64,000 nucleotides of DNA. It comes from Zingiber officinale (taxonomy: Eukaryota > Streptophyta > Magnoliopsida > Zingiberales > Zingiberaceae). Every line of letters starts with the position of its first letter. Positions within the stretch are counted from its first letter, which is position 1. Shown one piece after another: positions 21,996 through 34,415 of the stretch. Where the stretch lies: positions 37,620,063-37,684,062 of the forward strand of contig NC_056002.1 in the NCBI RefSeq assembly GCF_018446385.1, read 5' to 3'. The notes below the pieces were generated by a model. It saw only the letters and a list, made by a program, of their open reading frames with translations. It did no database searches and was not told where the DNA came from. Position numbers and translations under genes: made by a program.

Positions 21996-23046
21996 TGTGT
22001 AGATACGGGGGCCACTGATCATGTTTGCAATTCATTGCACGGGTTCCAGGAAACTAGACGTCTACATAAAGGGGAGATCACCGTCTACATGGGCAATGCT
22101 ACGAGAGTGACGGCTGTTGCAGTGGGAGATGTTTATTTATCTTTTGATAGGAATACAACTTTGATTTAGAAAAATTATCTTTACATACCATGTTTTAGAA
22201 AGAACTTGATTTCAGTTTCTAAATTATTTATTGATGGATATTCTGTTTCTTTTGATGACAAAGTGGTTGTTAAGAAAAATAGGGTGGTTATCTATTCTGG
22301 TGTGTTGGTTGGCAATTTGTATACTCTTAATCCAATAACTCCCCTGATGCAACAAATGGAAATTAATAACACATCTTCTAATTCTAATAAGAAAAAGCAA
22401 CCTTCAGAAATGAACCAATTACATATCTTTGACATCTAAGGTTAGGTCATATTAACTTGAGTAGGATTCAAAGGTTAATAGCCGATGGACCTTTGGCTTC
22501 ATTGGTAGTGGAAAACTTTCCTACCTACGAGTCTTGCTTGGAAGGAAAAATGACCAAGAGGCCTTTTAAGGCAAAAGGGTACAGAGCTAAAGAAGTGTTG
22601 GAATTGGTTCATTCTGATTTGTGTGGGCCTATGACTATCCAGGAAAGATGTGGTTTCGAATATTTTGTCTCTTTTATAGATGACTATTCGAGATATGGGT
22701 ACATTTACTTGATGCGCTGCAAGTCTAAGTGCTTTGATAAGTTCAAAGAGTACAAGACTGATGTGGAGAAACGTCATGGTAAAAGTATCAAGACACTACA
22801 GTCTGATCGTGGTGGAGAGTACCTCTTAAGAGAGTTTAGGAGTTACTTATCAGAGGCCGAGATTCAATCACAATTATCTGCACCTGGTACACCCCAACAA
22901 AATGGTGTGGTGGAATGAAAGAATAAGACTCTTATGGAAATGGTTAGATCAATGATGAGTTATTTAGAATTACCAAATTTATTTTGGGGATATGCTCTGG
23001 AAACAGCGACGTACATTCTGAACTTGGTACCTTCTAAGTCAGTACC
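21996..23046 (+). pseudogene. Copia A protease and integrase region, cut by CACTA element
   Basis: This resumes copia A after gypsy-2. The protease motif DTGATDH is visible near 22008, then the GAG-pre-integrase zone (NLISVSKLFIDGYSVSF) and a frame (22457-22918) with HSDLCGP, FIDDYSRYGYIY, LQSDRGGEY and APGTPQQNGVVE. These contain the three integrase catalytic acids D, D and E. A TGA follows the E directly, where relatives have an arginine. Another stop follows the FDI stretch at 22438 and one lies at 22168. The frame runs on (MVRSMMSYLELPNLFWGYALE) until the CACTA element at 23047. Confidence 0.9.
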
Positions 23047-23390
23047 CACTACAACAAAAACCTTCATAGACATCGGTTTTCCACCGGTGTCTATTTCATT
23101 TTCGACCGATGTCTATGAAGCCGATGTTAAAAGTCTGTCATTTTAGACATCGGGTTAAAACCGGTGTAGTATCACTTAACGACACCGGTCTTCGAATCGG
23201 TTATTAACCGGTGTAGTATCACTTAACGACACTGTTTCATCAACGGTGTAAAACCGATGTAATATTGTATGTTAATAACACCAGTTTTGGCAGCGGTAAA
23301 TGACCGATGTAATATTAGTTAATAACATCGGTTTTGCAGCGGTGGAAGACCGATGTAATATGTATATTTTTTAACAGCACAAATTTGATT
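23047..23390. repeat. Left terminal and subterminal repeats of CACTA element
   Basis: After the TIR, about six imperfect repeats built on ACATCGGTTTT...ACCGATGTAATAT alternate in both orientations, forming inverted pairs. In CACTA elements such repeats are transposase binding sites. Confidence 0.85.
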
Positions 23391-24124
23391 TCCGAAACAA
23401 TGAAAAACCGACAATAACAAAAAAAATACACAAATATTCATAAATTATACAAATATTCTTCATTCAATAATATCCATAAAATACACAAATATTCACAAAT
23501 TATATAAATAATCTTCTTACAACAATATCCATAAAATACTCAAACATTCTTTTTACACCAAAAGCTAGCTAATAGATATCAAAATCAAGGTAGAACATTC
23601 TTTTAACACATCAAGGTAGAACCACACTTCAAATGTAATCTAGCATGCATTCAGCCCACTCGAACCGCACTTCATCAATTTCAACTCTGGAGTACTTGAG
23701 ATTTGTAAACTGTAAAAACACATAAATCCACCATATGTCAAATAACTAAAACAAATGTGTACATGTATCAAATAAAAAATATAAGATCACAAGTGCTTGT
23801 CATAAACATGCTTACCAGCGTGTTGAAACCTATTCTGTGAATGGTGGCTTCGAATGAACTTCACGAGCAAGGCCAAAATTTGCTATCTTCACAAAGTCCT
23901 TGGTTACCAATAAGTTCTCTCCAAAGGTTATAATCTAGTTTAATAGAATGCTAACTTCACCAGAATAATTATAGGTGCATAAATCACATTTAACAGAATA
24001 AATGCTAATCCTAGATAACAACGTTGTAGGAATAGATCTATTAAGAGCACACAAATGAATCTTTATAGGGATATTTGATCAAAAGCGGAACTAAAGAGGT
24101 ACACCTACCTCCCATGTCAATAAG
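23391..24124. other. AT-rich CACTA interior, no feature recognised
   Basis: This stretch of about 730 bases has short direct repeats (ATACACAAATATTCA variants at 23430-23540). I recognise no coding segment. Intron-like composition suggests it may be part of captured gene sequence. Confidence 0.4.
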
Positions 24125-24490
24125 TCACTTCCTCGAGTTGGATATGGCTTTTGCAAATCTAGCTCCATATAGAAGGTGTAGAGTTTGATATCTTGAAGCT
24201 GCAAATCCAATCAGAAGTAGGATTAGCGTGGTAAGCAAGACATTGAAAATCCCATTAATAGACACATATTGGCCATGAGAACCCTTGTTCTTGTCATTGA
24301 AATAAGGTGGGGTAGTTGTCATGCCTCCCAAACTTGAATTAAAAGGATATGGGAGAAGACCCCTAAATCCTTCATTTATCCATTGAACTTCCTTAATGTA
24401 CGAAGGCATAAAAAATGAAGAAGGATAACGATGCCATTCACTTCCGATGCAAAGCATAGTCTCTGTGCATAAAGGTAAGCATTCCATCAA
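24125..24490 (-). CDS. Unidentified 121-residue open frame in CACTA element
   Basis: The frame has one hydrophobic segment (NVLLTTLILLLIGFAASRY near residue 83), which could be a membrane span. It is in the same orientation as the disulfide-isomerase and kinase fragments and downstream of them. I do not recognise the family. It may be another captured exon, or a chance open frame. Confidence 0.3.
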   Translation of the reverse strand: MMECLPLCTETMLCIGSEWHRYPSSFFMPSYIKEVQWINEGFRGLLPYPFNSSLGGMTTTPPYFNDKNKGSHGQYVSINGIFNVLLTTLILLLIGFAASRYQTLHLLYGARFAKAISNSRK

Positions 24491-25350
24491 ATTTAAAACT
24501 ATAATCTAATCAAACAATATGCGTAATCAACCAGACTTTCAAAACAAAAATTGTGAATAAAGAAAAAATTTGATCACCTTGAGCATCAATTATGTAGAAT
24601 TATTTTTCAGTTTTGTTTCCTTTTATTCTAAACACTATTAAAGGTACATAAGAACGCTGAAAAAGTAATGATGATCCTTCGAAAAGAGTAGGTAGAGATG
24701 TTGCATCTTAAAACTTGATATTGAATTTACTACAAACAGGATATTCTAGTTCAAAATAAAAAAAAATTTACCATTTCAAATAACATCGTGATGGCCCAAG
24801 TGTTTATATATTTCCAAAGGCATGAATCACTCATTAAGTATAGAGAACGTACGACTATGGGATGCACACAATATAAGGCCAAGAAAAATGGGTCTTAGTC
24901 CCTTAGCAATCTGTGTAGATAGACAAGAAGAAATCAAACATAGTATAGTTACTTGCTTAAACAATGAACCATATTAAGAAAGGGAGAACATACCATCACA
25001 ATCAATGAGTCTTCCATTGCATACTTATTGCGAAAAAGATCTGAGAAACTATCAATAATAGCAGTTGCTACAATGCAAATAAGTGGATATATTGGATAGA
25101 TAAATATGTGACACAGTAAAAGATCTAGGAAACTATCAATGAAAGTCGTTGTTGCGATGCCGATAAGTGGATATATATTGGATAGAGAAATCTATGACAC
25201 AGCAAATTAGCCTAACATAAGACCTAAATTAAGATGTGCATTTATGATTTGCTTACATATCTTGATGAAGATACGTATGCAATGTTAGACAAGATAGTAA
25301 CTATCATATACAACTACGGACTGAAGAACAAAGTTTGTCAATATGATCCT

Positions 25351-26843
25351 TCACAATCTATCACTCACCTGGAAAGTAAGTTGACCATTCGCATCACGGC
25401 TAGTGCCACATTTCACATTAATAAATTTAACAAAATCATCCAACTCCCGTTCAGCCTCATAATCTTCACCAGCTTTGTTTTCCTTGGGAAAAAACTTCAA
25501 GGTAGGATAACCACTAACTCCATACCTGAAATGCAGAAGGCATCCCACTTAACAAACTAATTTCAGAATGACAAAGTTGAAAATTCTGATCCTCCCACAT
25601 AGGAAATGACTAAATAGTCTTTAGTATAGTGAATTTTTAGATGGAATCATTCATATCAAACCAAATTATTGCTAACACCCTATCATAGTAAGGATGATAT
25701 ACCAAAAAAAATGACTGAAGAGGACTTCATCATGATAATTTGAGAAATAATAATGATTAAGCACAAAATATAGTAGGTCATAATGCACATTTTTCACACA
25801 ATTTTCATGTCAGATGAATGTTGGATAAGGTTGGAAGCATTTTAGCATTACACTTCTTCTCAAACATCAATGAATTCAAATATTAAATTTGTAGAAAACA
25901 AGAATTGTGAGTGAATCTGATCCTCCTCTCAATCAGATGTTGATTCTGCATTTAAGGTATCAACTGACATCACACTACCACAATTCCCCAAATCTAAATC
26001 TAGTACATAGGTGATTAGAAATACAGAACTCTCAGTTTGACAACTATTTAGCAATATGTAAGTTTCAAAATACATATAATTCAATAAATGATACCTACTT
26101 TCAACTTACTCTAAATTAACATCATATAATATTTCTCCAAAATCTAAATAGGTAGCAGAACTAATGAAGCATTCAAGGTACACAATTGACTAAATCCACA
26201 TCAATGAATCAGGTTAGATCTAGTAATCTCATAATTAAAAACATGGCAAATATGACCTTAGGCTAATCTAGGTCTTAAGCCCTGTCTCAACAAAAATACT
26301 CACAGGAGCAAGATGCTTGCAGTGGCCACACCTGTTTGAAGATAAGAAACTTAGTCATCTACAGTGGATAAGGAAAAGTATCTAATGCTACAAATGGAGA
26401 GAGAAAAAAGAACCTCAGCAAATACACTAACCATGGATCATAGAATTCAACAAGAACATCTTTATTTACATCAAGAACAATCTGATCAAATGTCTGGAGT
26501 CAATACTACTACATTAGAAGGGATAGTTGCTAGTAGTGTGCTACATTTAGACTCAATCACTACATGGCACTATAGCACACTAGTAGTGTGCTATATTTAG
26601 ACTCAAAATGATCAGAAAAGATAAAACGAAAAAAGGAATCTGAGCATGTCCTATTCAGTAAAAGAGATGATGCTTCTTGGCCTGATTTAGAACGATGCTA
26701 ACCTTCCCAATCAAAACAGATTTAGCCTTTTTAAAGCTCGATCCAAGCTTTTCATATTCAGGGGCAAGCTTCTTGTAGTGTCCACACCTGCGACAAAATG
26801 GTATTAGAAGGGTTAAAATTATGCAATTAAAATACACACACAT
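25351..26843 (-). pseudogene. Captured protein disulfide isomerase-like gene fragment (several exons)
   Basis: Minus-strand exon-like pieces occur in collinear gene order. 26790-26700 encodes [18 protein letters not shown], a first thioredoxin domain whose CGHC active site is altered. About 26495-26430 encodes TFDQIVLDVNKDVLVEFY, the start of a second domain. About 26330-26300 encodes CGHCKHLAP, an intact active site. 25548-25351 encodes [14 protein letters not shown] and [16 protein letters not shown], the end of the domain. Intron-sized AT-rich gaps remain, so the capture was at DNA level. The source is a two-thioredoxin-domain plant PDI, an ER folding enzyme. No start, signal peptide or complete frame is present. 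Confidence 0.85.
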
Positions 26844-27069
26844 GGAGATCCTTTGCTTTAAACTGGATACTTAATGGAGTCTACATTCATCTTCTATAGT
26901 CTTGGCAAACAATCAGTTATGAGAATCGACCATATATAGTGCATTTCAAGTGTATCTTCTAAAGAGAAATACAAGTCGAGGTTTCAATTTCGACACAAGA
27001 AGAAACAATGGTGAAGAGAAAATAAGAATTTCAACATCAAAGGCACAGAAGTAGGTTTCGATTTCCAAA

Positions 27070-28356
27070 CTATAAGCTAAGATAAATAGGTGTTTTGTCG
27101 TCGACATGCCCAAGTTTAGGCGCAAGTCCAAAATCAAACAGCTTGGGGTTGAAGTTTTCATCCAACAACACGTTTTCCGCCTTCATATCCCTATAAATTA
27201 TGGGAGGGTTTGCAACATCGTGCAAATACGTGAGCCCCTTTGCATATTCCATTTTTTGATTGGTCAGTTCACGCTTCAATTTTAGGTTTTAGGTTTTAGG
27301 TTAGGCATAAGAAAAGGTGGGGCAAGGACGAAATTCTTAGAGAATAAGACAATAATCAAATTAGTTTTTTCTATGAGCAGGGGAATCAAAAGACACATAA
27401 ATCACACACAGAGATACCAACTTCATACATCGAAACCTAAAATTTGTACTAGGTAAAATGTTTTCCATGGAAAAAGGAAATGCAGGAAAGACCAAAATCT
27501 CGAACCTACTTTTGCCTCCTACAAACACTAGTTCATGTTGTCACAACTTACAATCCCTGTAGCAAATGGCTTTCTAAGATGAATAGTATTGACCTCCAAA
27601 CTATTTAAAACAAGACAAATTAAAGATGAACACTGCCTCAAAATAAGGAGTCCAACCTATAAAACATAATATATCGAGCGTTGTGCAGCTCCATTATTCA
27701 CACGCAAAACAAACCTTTTTCTTGAGAACACGGCGCAAAGTGCCTTAAAAGTGAATATTGAAACAATAATTACTCAAATTCCAGCCACAAATGATGAGAA
27801 ACTAATACAGATGAAGATGGTTATTCACCAATGCAGCGTAAGTGCAATTTTAACCTAAAACACCAAAAGACAGATCTTGGCAGAATGGAAATTCATGCGA
27901 CGAAAAAAATTTAAACAAAAAGGGAAAATAACGAATTAAATAGATTCCAAGGAGAAGAAGAAAAAGCAACTACCTCTTTGAGAAGGGGCCCTCTGAGGTC
28001 ACAGTGATCTTGCTCCCCTGATAACCATCCTGCTTAAGCTTCTTGATGGCCACAATCTGGTTTCGGAGTTCCGGTGTTCAGACGAAGCCGCAAGATGGCA
28101 GAAGCAAGGAGGAGGGGAGAAGGAGTGAGCAACTTGCCTGGTCTGAATCGAGTCGCCCTTTGTAGACTCTCCCGAAGCCGCCTTCTCCGATTAGATTCGA
28201 CTCCCTAAAGTTGTGAGTGGGTGCGGCGAGATCTCTGAAGGTGAATTTTCTCACGGATTTGTTCCTCTCGCCGCCGTCGGATGGAGCCGGCTTCTCATTC
28301 TCTAGCGCAAAGGAAAAAAAATGTGTTTTGAAGAGAGATCGAATTGCGCTGACCAA
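27070..28356 (-). pseudogene. Captured receptor-like cytoplasmic kinase fragment (several exons)
   Basis: 28356-28130 (minus) encodes an N-terminal exon with KFTFRDLAAPTHNFRESNLIG and a glycine loop (GEGGFGRVYKG). 28060-27975 has VAIKKLKQDGYQG, resembling the ATP-binding lysine strand. 27279-27070 has the catalytic loop [13 protein letters not shown] and the DFG motif (KLFDFGLA). The YRD form and the overall wording fit RLCK-VII/PBS1-like kinases of plant signalling. Intron-like gaps remain and the C-lobe is missing. It lies upstream of the PDI pieces in the same orientation, so one transcript could join both. It is not a functional kinase. Confidence 0.85.
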
Positions 28357-28845
28357 AAGAAGAGATTTTAGGGTTTAGAGATGGCGGCCACCAGGAGGAT
28401 CGGCGGTGAAATGCGAACGGGGGCGGGAACGACCGCTGTCTTCGATTCTACACCTCGCTTCTTTCCGGCGAGGGCTGAGACAGGGAAAACAGCTTAAGTG
28501 AGTAAAAGCTTCGCTGTTGTCGCCAACTTGCCCTTTTAACTGTGAGCATTTCTATAAAATGAAGGGATCCTCTTCTTAACCTAAGGGTGGAGTTGGAGGA
28601 GATGCAGTGTGGTTGGACGGAGAAGTAAGGGCATAGTGTCTTGATCTTGATCGGGAGAGGAAGGGGCGTCGATCTAGGAAGGAGAAGAGGGAGATGAGGT
28701 TGAGAGAGATGGTCGGAGGTTTAGGTTTAGGCTTAGGTGAGAGAGATGGTCGCGCGGAGGAAGGGGCGCGATATAGATTTAGGTTTGGAGGGAACTTCAC
28801 AATATTGCAAATTTTAGCTGTGGGAATATTAAAGTATTTTATTTT

Positions 28846-29069
28846 GGTTCTTTAACACTGGATTTTAAAAACCGCAGTTAAAATCAGTGTCTATTAACGA
28901 AAAAAAGGGCGCTCATAGACATCGCTTAAAAAACCGATGTCTATGAGCTAAAATCTGCGCTCATAGACATCGATTTTTAGAAAAACCGGTGTAAAATACT
29001 CAAAGACATCGGTTTTTGCTTAAAACCGTTGTTGTTCCACTGATGTCTATGAGGGTTTTTGTTGTAGTG
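28846..29069. repeat. Right subterminal and terminal repeats of CACTA element
   Basis: Alternating copies of CATAGACATCG and CGATGTCTATGAG lead into the TIR, whose minus strand reads CACTACAACAAAAACCC. They mirror the left end. Confidence 0.87.
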
Positions 29070-29072
29070 ACC

Positions 29073-31112
29073 CTCTACTCCCACAGAATTGTGGAATTAG
29101 CATAAGCCTAGTTTGAAACACATTCAGATTTGGGATAGTCCAGCACATGTGCTGAAGGGAGACATTAATAAGTTGGAATCACGTACAGAAGTTCGCTTAT
29201 TCATGGGATATCCTAGAGGAATGAAAGGTGGTTTGTTTTATAGTCCTAAAGATCAGAAGGTCATTGTTAGCACCAATGCTCAATTTTTAGAAGAGGTCTA
29301 TGTAATGAACCACAAGCCCATGAGTAAAATTGTTCTTGAGGAAATAAGAGAGTACACTTCTACTGTAGTACCAACGGTACAAGATGAGATACCACAAGTA
29401 ACTGCAACACGTGTCACAAATGATGCACAATTACAGGTAGTGTCTCGTCTAGTGGGAGGATTATTAAACAACCTGAAAGATTCATGTTTTTGGGAGAGTC
29501 TTCGGACTTGATCCTTGGTGAACATGAAGTTGATCCCTGGACATATGATGAAGCGCTCTAAGATAAAGATGTAACATCTTGGCAAAGTGCGATGAACTCT
29601 GAAATAGAATCTATGCATTCTAATCAAGTTTGGGAGATTGTAGAACCACCAAATGGTGTAAAAGCCATTGGATGTAAATGAGTCTACAAAAGGAAAAGAG
29701 GAACAGACGGGAAGGTGGAAATCTTTAAAGCAAGGCTTGTTGCGAAGGGGTATACTCAGAAAGAGGGAATCGATTATGAGAAAACTTTTTCGTCTATAGC
29801 TATGCTTAAGTCTATCCAGATTCTTTTATCTATTGTTGCTCATATGGATTATAAGGTTTAGCAAATGGATGTCAAGACAGCTTTCCTTAACGGAAGTCTT
29901 GAAGAAAACATCTATATGAAGCAACTAGAGGGATTCATTGCGAAGGGCAAAGAGCATCTTGTATGTAAGCTCAATCAACCCATTTATGGGCTGAAGCAAG
30001 CTTTGAGATCTTGGAACATCCAGTTTGATGTAGTGATCCAGTCTCATGGATTCATTCAGTGTCCGAATGAGTCTTGTGTATACAAAAAAAAGTGACGGAA
30101 ATGTGGTGATATTTCTTGTACTATACGTAGATGACATTTTACTCATTGGCAATAATGTCAAAGTGTTGTCAGATGTAAAGGTATGGATGTCCAACTAGTT
30201 TGATATGAAGGCCTTGGGAGAATGTGGACATATTCTTGGGATCAAAGTAATAAGGGATCGTAAGAAAAGGATGTTGTGCTTATCCCAAACTTCATACATT
30301 GATATTATCCTAGCTCATTTTAGCATGCAAAACTCCAAGAAAGTTTTTCTACCTTTTCGACATGGAGTACCTTTATGTAAAAAGATGTGTCCTAAGACAC
30401 CAAAGGAGATAGAGGAAATGAAGGCAGTTCGTTATGCTTCGGCTGTAGGAAGCCTAATGTATGCAATGCTATGTACGAGACCGGATATCTGTTTTACCGT
30501 GGGCATGATTAGCAGATATCAAAGTAACCCAGGACCGGGACATTGGACTGTCATAAAGCATATATTAAAGTACCTAAAAATGACTAGAGATTATATGCTG
30601 GTTTACCAGGCAGATAATTTGCTCCCTGTGGGTTACACGAATTCGGACTTCCAATCAGATAGGGACAGTAATAAATCAACCTCGGGGTATGCGTTTACTT
30701 TGGGAGGTGGAGCCATAGCATGACGGAGTATTAAACATAAATGCGTTTCAAACTCCGCCATGGAAGCTGAGTATGTGACAGCCTCTTAGGCAACCAAAGA
30801 AGCTGTATGGATCAGAAACCTCTTGATGGACTTAAATGTGATTCCTGGTTTGCCAAACTTATCACAATTTATTGTGATAACAGTGGTGCAGTAGCAAACT
30901 CGAAGGAACCACAAGCCCATAAGGCAAGTAAACACATTGAGCGTAAGTACCACCTGATACGAGATATCGTAAAACGATGACAGGTTGTTGTCGCCAAGAT
31001 TGCATCAGTAGATAACCTGGTAGATCCTTTCACTAAGGCCCTTCCAGTGAGAGCTTTTGATAGGCATGTTGAGGGGATGAGAATCAGATGTATAACAACA
31101 CAGTCTTTTAGT
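29073..31112 (+). pseudogene. pol: Copia A reverse transcriptase and RNase H, multiply broken
   Basis: This continues copia A pol after the CACTA element. Pieces include SLKHIQIWDSPAHVLKGD (29113 onward, after a TAG), ARLVAKGYTQKEGIDY (29730), QMDVKTAFLNGSLEENIY (29862), then the catalytic LYVDDILLIG near 30119, and DMKALGECGHILGIKV (30205 onward). RNase H follows, with SDRDSNKSTSGYAFTLGG, EAEYVTAS and the final DNLVDPFTKALP near 31010. I count about ten stops and at least three frameshifts. The YVDD site itself is intact. RNase H ends shortly before the purine tract. Confidence 0.92.
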
Positions 31113-31125
31113 ATAAGTGGGAGAT
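31113..31125 (+). other. Copia A polypurine tract
   Basis: ATAAGTGGGAGAT lies against the 3' LTR start, TGTTGGGATG, at 31126. Confidence 0.87.
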
Positions 31126-33329
31126 TGTTGGGATGTATACTATAAGCCTAGCTTTTGTATGAACATCTATTTTGAAATGAGGATCACTTTGATCAAATAT
31201 TTGCATTTTATATTTATATATATGTCAATGCAGTTGTCCATTTAATTTATATTGTAAATAACATGGTGTGTGGTGTCATACAGAAGATCATGTTATCGGT
31301 TCCTTATAAATTATAAATAGTAGCTCACAACCAAAATGGATTGGGACAAACCATTGGAATGGTTGTAGTGTAATTTGGTATTAGTCTGTCTTGACTATAA
31401 AATTATACTAGTATACTATGTGTGTATTGAGCAGGACCGTTTGAGGTTGTTTGATTTGTACTGACTACATAAAAGAACAGAACCTCTGTTATTATGGATG
31501 TGCGTCCTCTTAATCCCTATAATAACTGTTAGAGTGTATACTAAAAGCCTAACTTTTTGTAAACATTTATTTTGAAATAAAAGAATCACATTGGCCAAAT
31601 GTCTATATTTATATGCTAAGTGTAGTTGTTCAATTAATTTATATTGTAGATAACATGATGTGTGGTGTCACACACAGAAGATCATGTTATCAGTTCTTTA
31701 TAAATTATAAACAGTTGCTCACGACTAAGATGGATAGGAACAAACCATTGGAATAGTTGTAGTGTAATTTGGTATTAGTTTATCTTAACTATGAAATTAC
31801 ACTAGTACACTTTGAGTGTATTGAGCAGGACCATTTAAGGTAGTTTCTTTTTGTACTGACTGCATAAAAGAACAAGACCTTTGTTATTATCGAAGTGTGT
31901 GCTCTTAATCCTGATATAATAACAAGCACATATATTTAGTATTTATTTCTTTAATTTATCAAAGGGTGTGTTTAGCTCGATAAATCAATATGCCCGATAA
32001 GTTGGGAAGTAATATTACTTATAGTGTGTATTGTTGATTATAGAAGAAAACTGTGTCCTAGGAATCTAGGTTGATGATGTCCCCTTGAGGAGCTCATATG
32101 GATTGTCATGTAAATCCTGCAGGTGGACTTAGTCTGACATAACAATAAGGTTGAGTGGTACTACTCTTGGAGTTAGATATTAATTAAGTGAGTTGTCAGT
32201 AACTCATTTAATTAGTGGGCATTCGATATCTTAAACACAGGGAGATTAACACACTCATGATAAGAAAGAGCCCATATAGTAATATGGGATTGGTGCGGTA
32301 GTTCAATAATAACTCTTTAATGGTATGAGTTATTATTGATGAACTCGAGTTGGGTGTTCGGGGCGAATGTAACACCCCACCCTCCTCGCTACTGGACTGT
32401 GAGGGCGGAGCGCTACTGGACTACTAACTTTACTTAACTATCCTTGTTCACATGTTGATAGTAATTCCTAAAACTCTCGGAGAACTCAAAACTTACAATT
32501 AACTAGCAGCGGAAGACTAAATGACTCATCTAATACATTCTTAATAAATGACAATCTTAATAAATTCTTATGCTAGGTCCCAAGGCTTCTATAGTCCAGG
32601 CATCACACATCCATCCGCACCTCCTTGTCGCCTTCCTTTCCTATAACTTTTCCTTTCCTTTATCTGCAGTAAGAGGAAATGCAATTATAAGCAAAATTGC
32701 TTAGTAAGCGCTATCTAACTCACAAAACTCGAATATGCATGTGAATATACTGAAATCTAAAGGCTGAATGCTCAAAAGGAAAACTACTCATGCTCATCTA
32801 CAAGCAAAAGAAACATACTGAAATGCTAAACGTGTAAAACAAATCTATATAATCATGCTAGCATAATCTTGCTGAATTTTAAACACTTTCTGAATCTTAT
32901 TTCACTTGTTTAAAAACTTATACTTTAATACTTCAAAATAATAATCAACTTTCTTCTTGGGCCCAGGCGTAATACCATCTTATGCGCGTTCCCTAATAGG
33001 TTGGGGTAGCGAGCCACCAATCCTAAAAGAGCAGACCTCGGTCTACCAGGGCCAAGACCACGGAATTGGACACCTGGATTTATTTAATGACAACCTCAGA
33101 AGTCGGGTACTAGCCTCTTAAATAAAGTAAAATACTTGTTATCTTTTATTACTTCTAATATATAATGCCTCGGCATTTTCTTTAAGCACCTTGTGTGCTA
33201 AAATCCCTAAAGTCTTGACTTTGGGATCTACTTAAGGCCTTGGCCTTTCTCTTTCTTTTATTTATCTTTCTTACACTTGTTAATACTTCTAATAAAAGAA
33301 TGCTTCTTTAAAAACTGAAATGTTTAAAC

Positions 33330-34195
33330 AAATTCTAACTTTGAAATGCATAAACAAAAATCTGCATACTATGCTAATCAAAATTCTGCATACTATACTA
33401 ATCAAGATTCTGCATTCTATGCTACACTATTTCTGCATACTATGCAAACATAAATTCTGCACTATAATACTTAACCAAACTGCACTATAATCTTTTTCTT
33501 TAAAAACTGCACTATAAGTTCCACCAAAAATCTGCACTACAAGTTCCACCAAAAATCTGCACTATAAATTCCACCAAAAATCTGCACTACAAGTTCCACC
33601 AAAAATCTACACTACAAGTTCCACCAAAAATCTGCACTATAAACTTTAAAGAAATATGTACCATAAGCTCTTAAGAAATCTGCACTACAAGCTCTAAAGA
33701 AATCTGCTCTAAAAAAATCTGCATTTTAAGCTCTAAGAAATCTGCACTACAAGCTTAATAAAAATCTGCACTATAAGCTTACATAAAAATCTACACTATA
33801 AGCTTAATTGAAATCTGCACTATAGGCTTAATTAAAATCTGCACTATAAGTTTAATTAAATATCTGCACTATAAGCTTAATTAAAATCTGCACTATAGGC
33901 TTAATTAAAATCTACACTATAAGCTTAATTAAAAATCTGCACTATAAGCTTAATTAAAATCTGTACTATAGGCTTAATTAAAAATCTGCACTACAAGCTT
34001 AATTAAAATCTGCACTATAAGCTTACATAAAAATCTGCACTATAAGCTTAATTAAAAATCTGCACTATAGGCTTAATTAAAAATCTGCACTACAAGCTTA
34101 ATTAAAATCTGCACTATAAGCCTATATAAAAATCTGCACTATAAGCTTAATTAAAAATCTGCACTATATGCTTAATTAAAAATCTGCACTATAAG
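33330..34195. repeat. Minisatellite of about 25-27 bp in solo LTR
   Basis: Some thirty imperfect copies of a unit reading AATCTGCACTATAAGCTTAA plus ATTAAA are present. The first third has variant units (AAGTTCCACCAA). Units are clean enough that replication slippage or unequal exchange is recent. Confidence 0.93.
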
Positions 34196-34415
34196 CGCTT
34201 CTCATGCTTCGAATTCAAGAAGAACAAAGGTCCGAAACTACTCCTACTGCAGGTGAGAAGCACTTACCTTGCTTCTTGGACTCACAACTGAACAAAAAGG
34301 GCTTCTAGGACCTTGGCCGGCCGCCGAAGATGATGCCCTAACTCCCTTTCGTTTTCTACCCGAGCCCCGCCATCGTACGCAGAAGAGAAGGAGAGAATGG
34401 TTTAAGTCACGGGAA

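Larger units (their letters stand above)
23047..29069. mobile_element. CACTA-type DNA transposon carrying host gene fragments
   Basis: Terminal inverted repeats begin CACTACAACAAAAACC at 23047 and, on the minus strand, at 29069. A 3-bp TSD ACC flanks it (23044-23046, 29070-29072). Subterminal repeats around GACATCGGTTTT lie at both ends. Both traits define CACTA (En/Spm) elements. At 6.0 kb I see no transposase, so it is non-autonomous. Instead the minus strand carries exon pieces of a disulfide-isomerase gene and of a receptor-like cytoplasmic kinase. It splits the copia A integrase frame exactly: coding resumes at 29073. Confidence 0.93.

Noticed and set aside
27070..28356. A functional host kinase gene
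   Set aside because: Only exon pieces are present, the C-lobe is missing, and they sit inside CACTA termini.
33330..34195. CRISPR-like array
   Set aside because: Units are contiguous with no unique spacers, and this is plant retrotransposon DNA.
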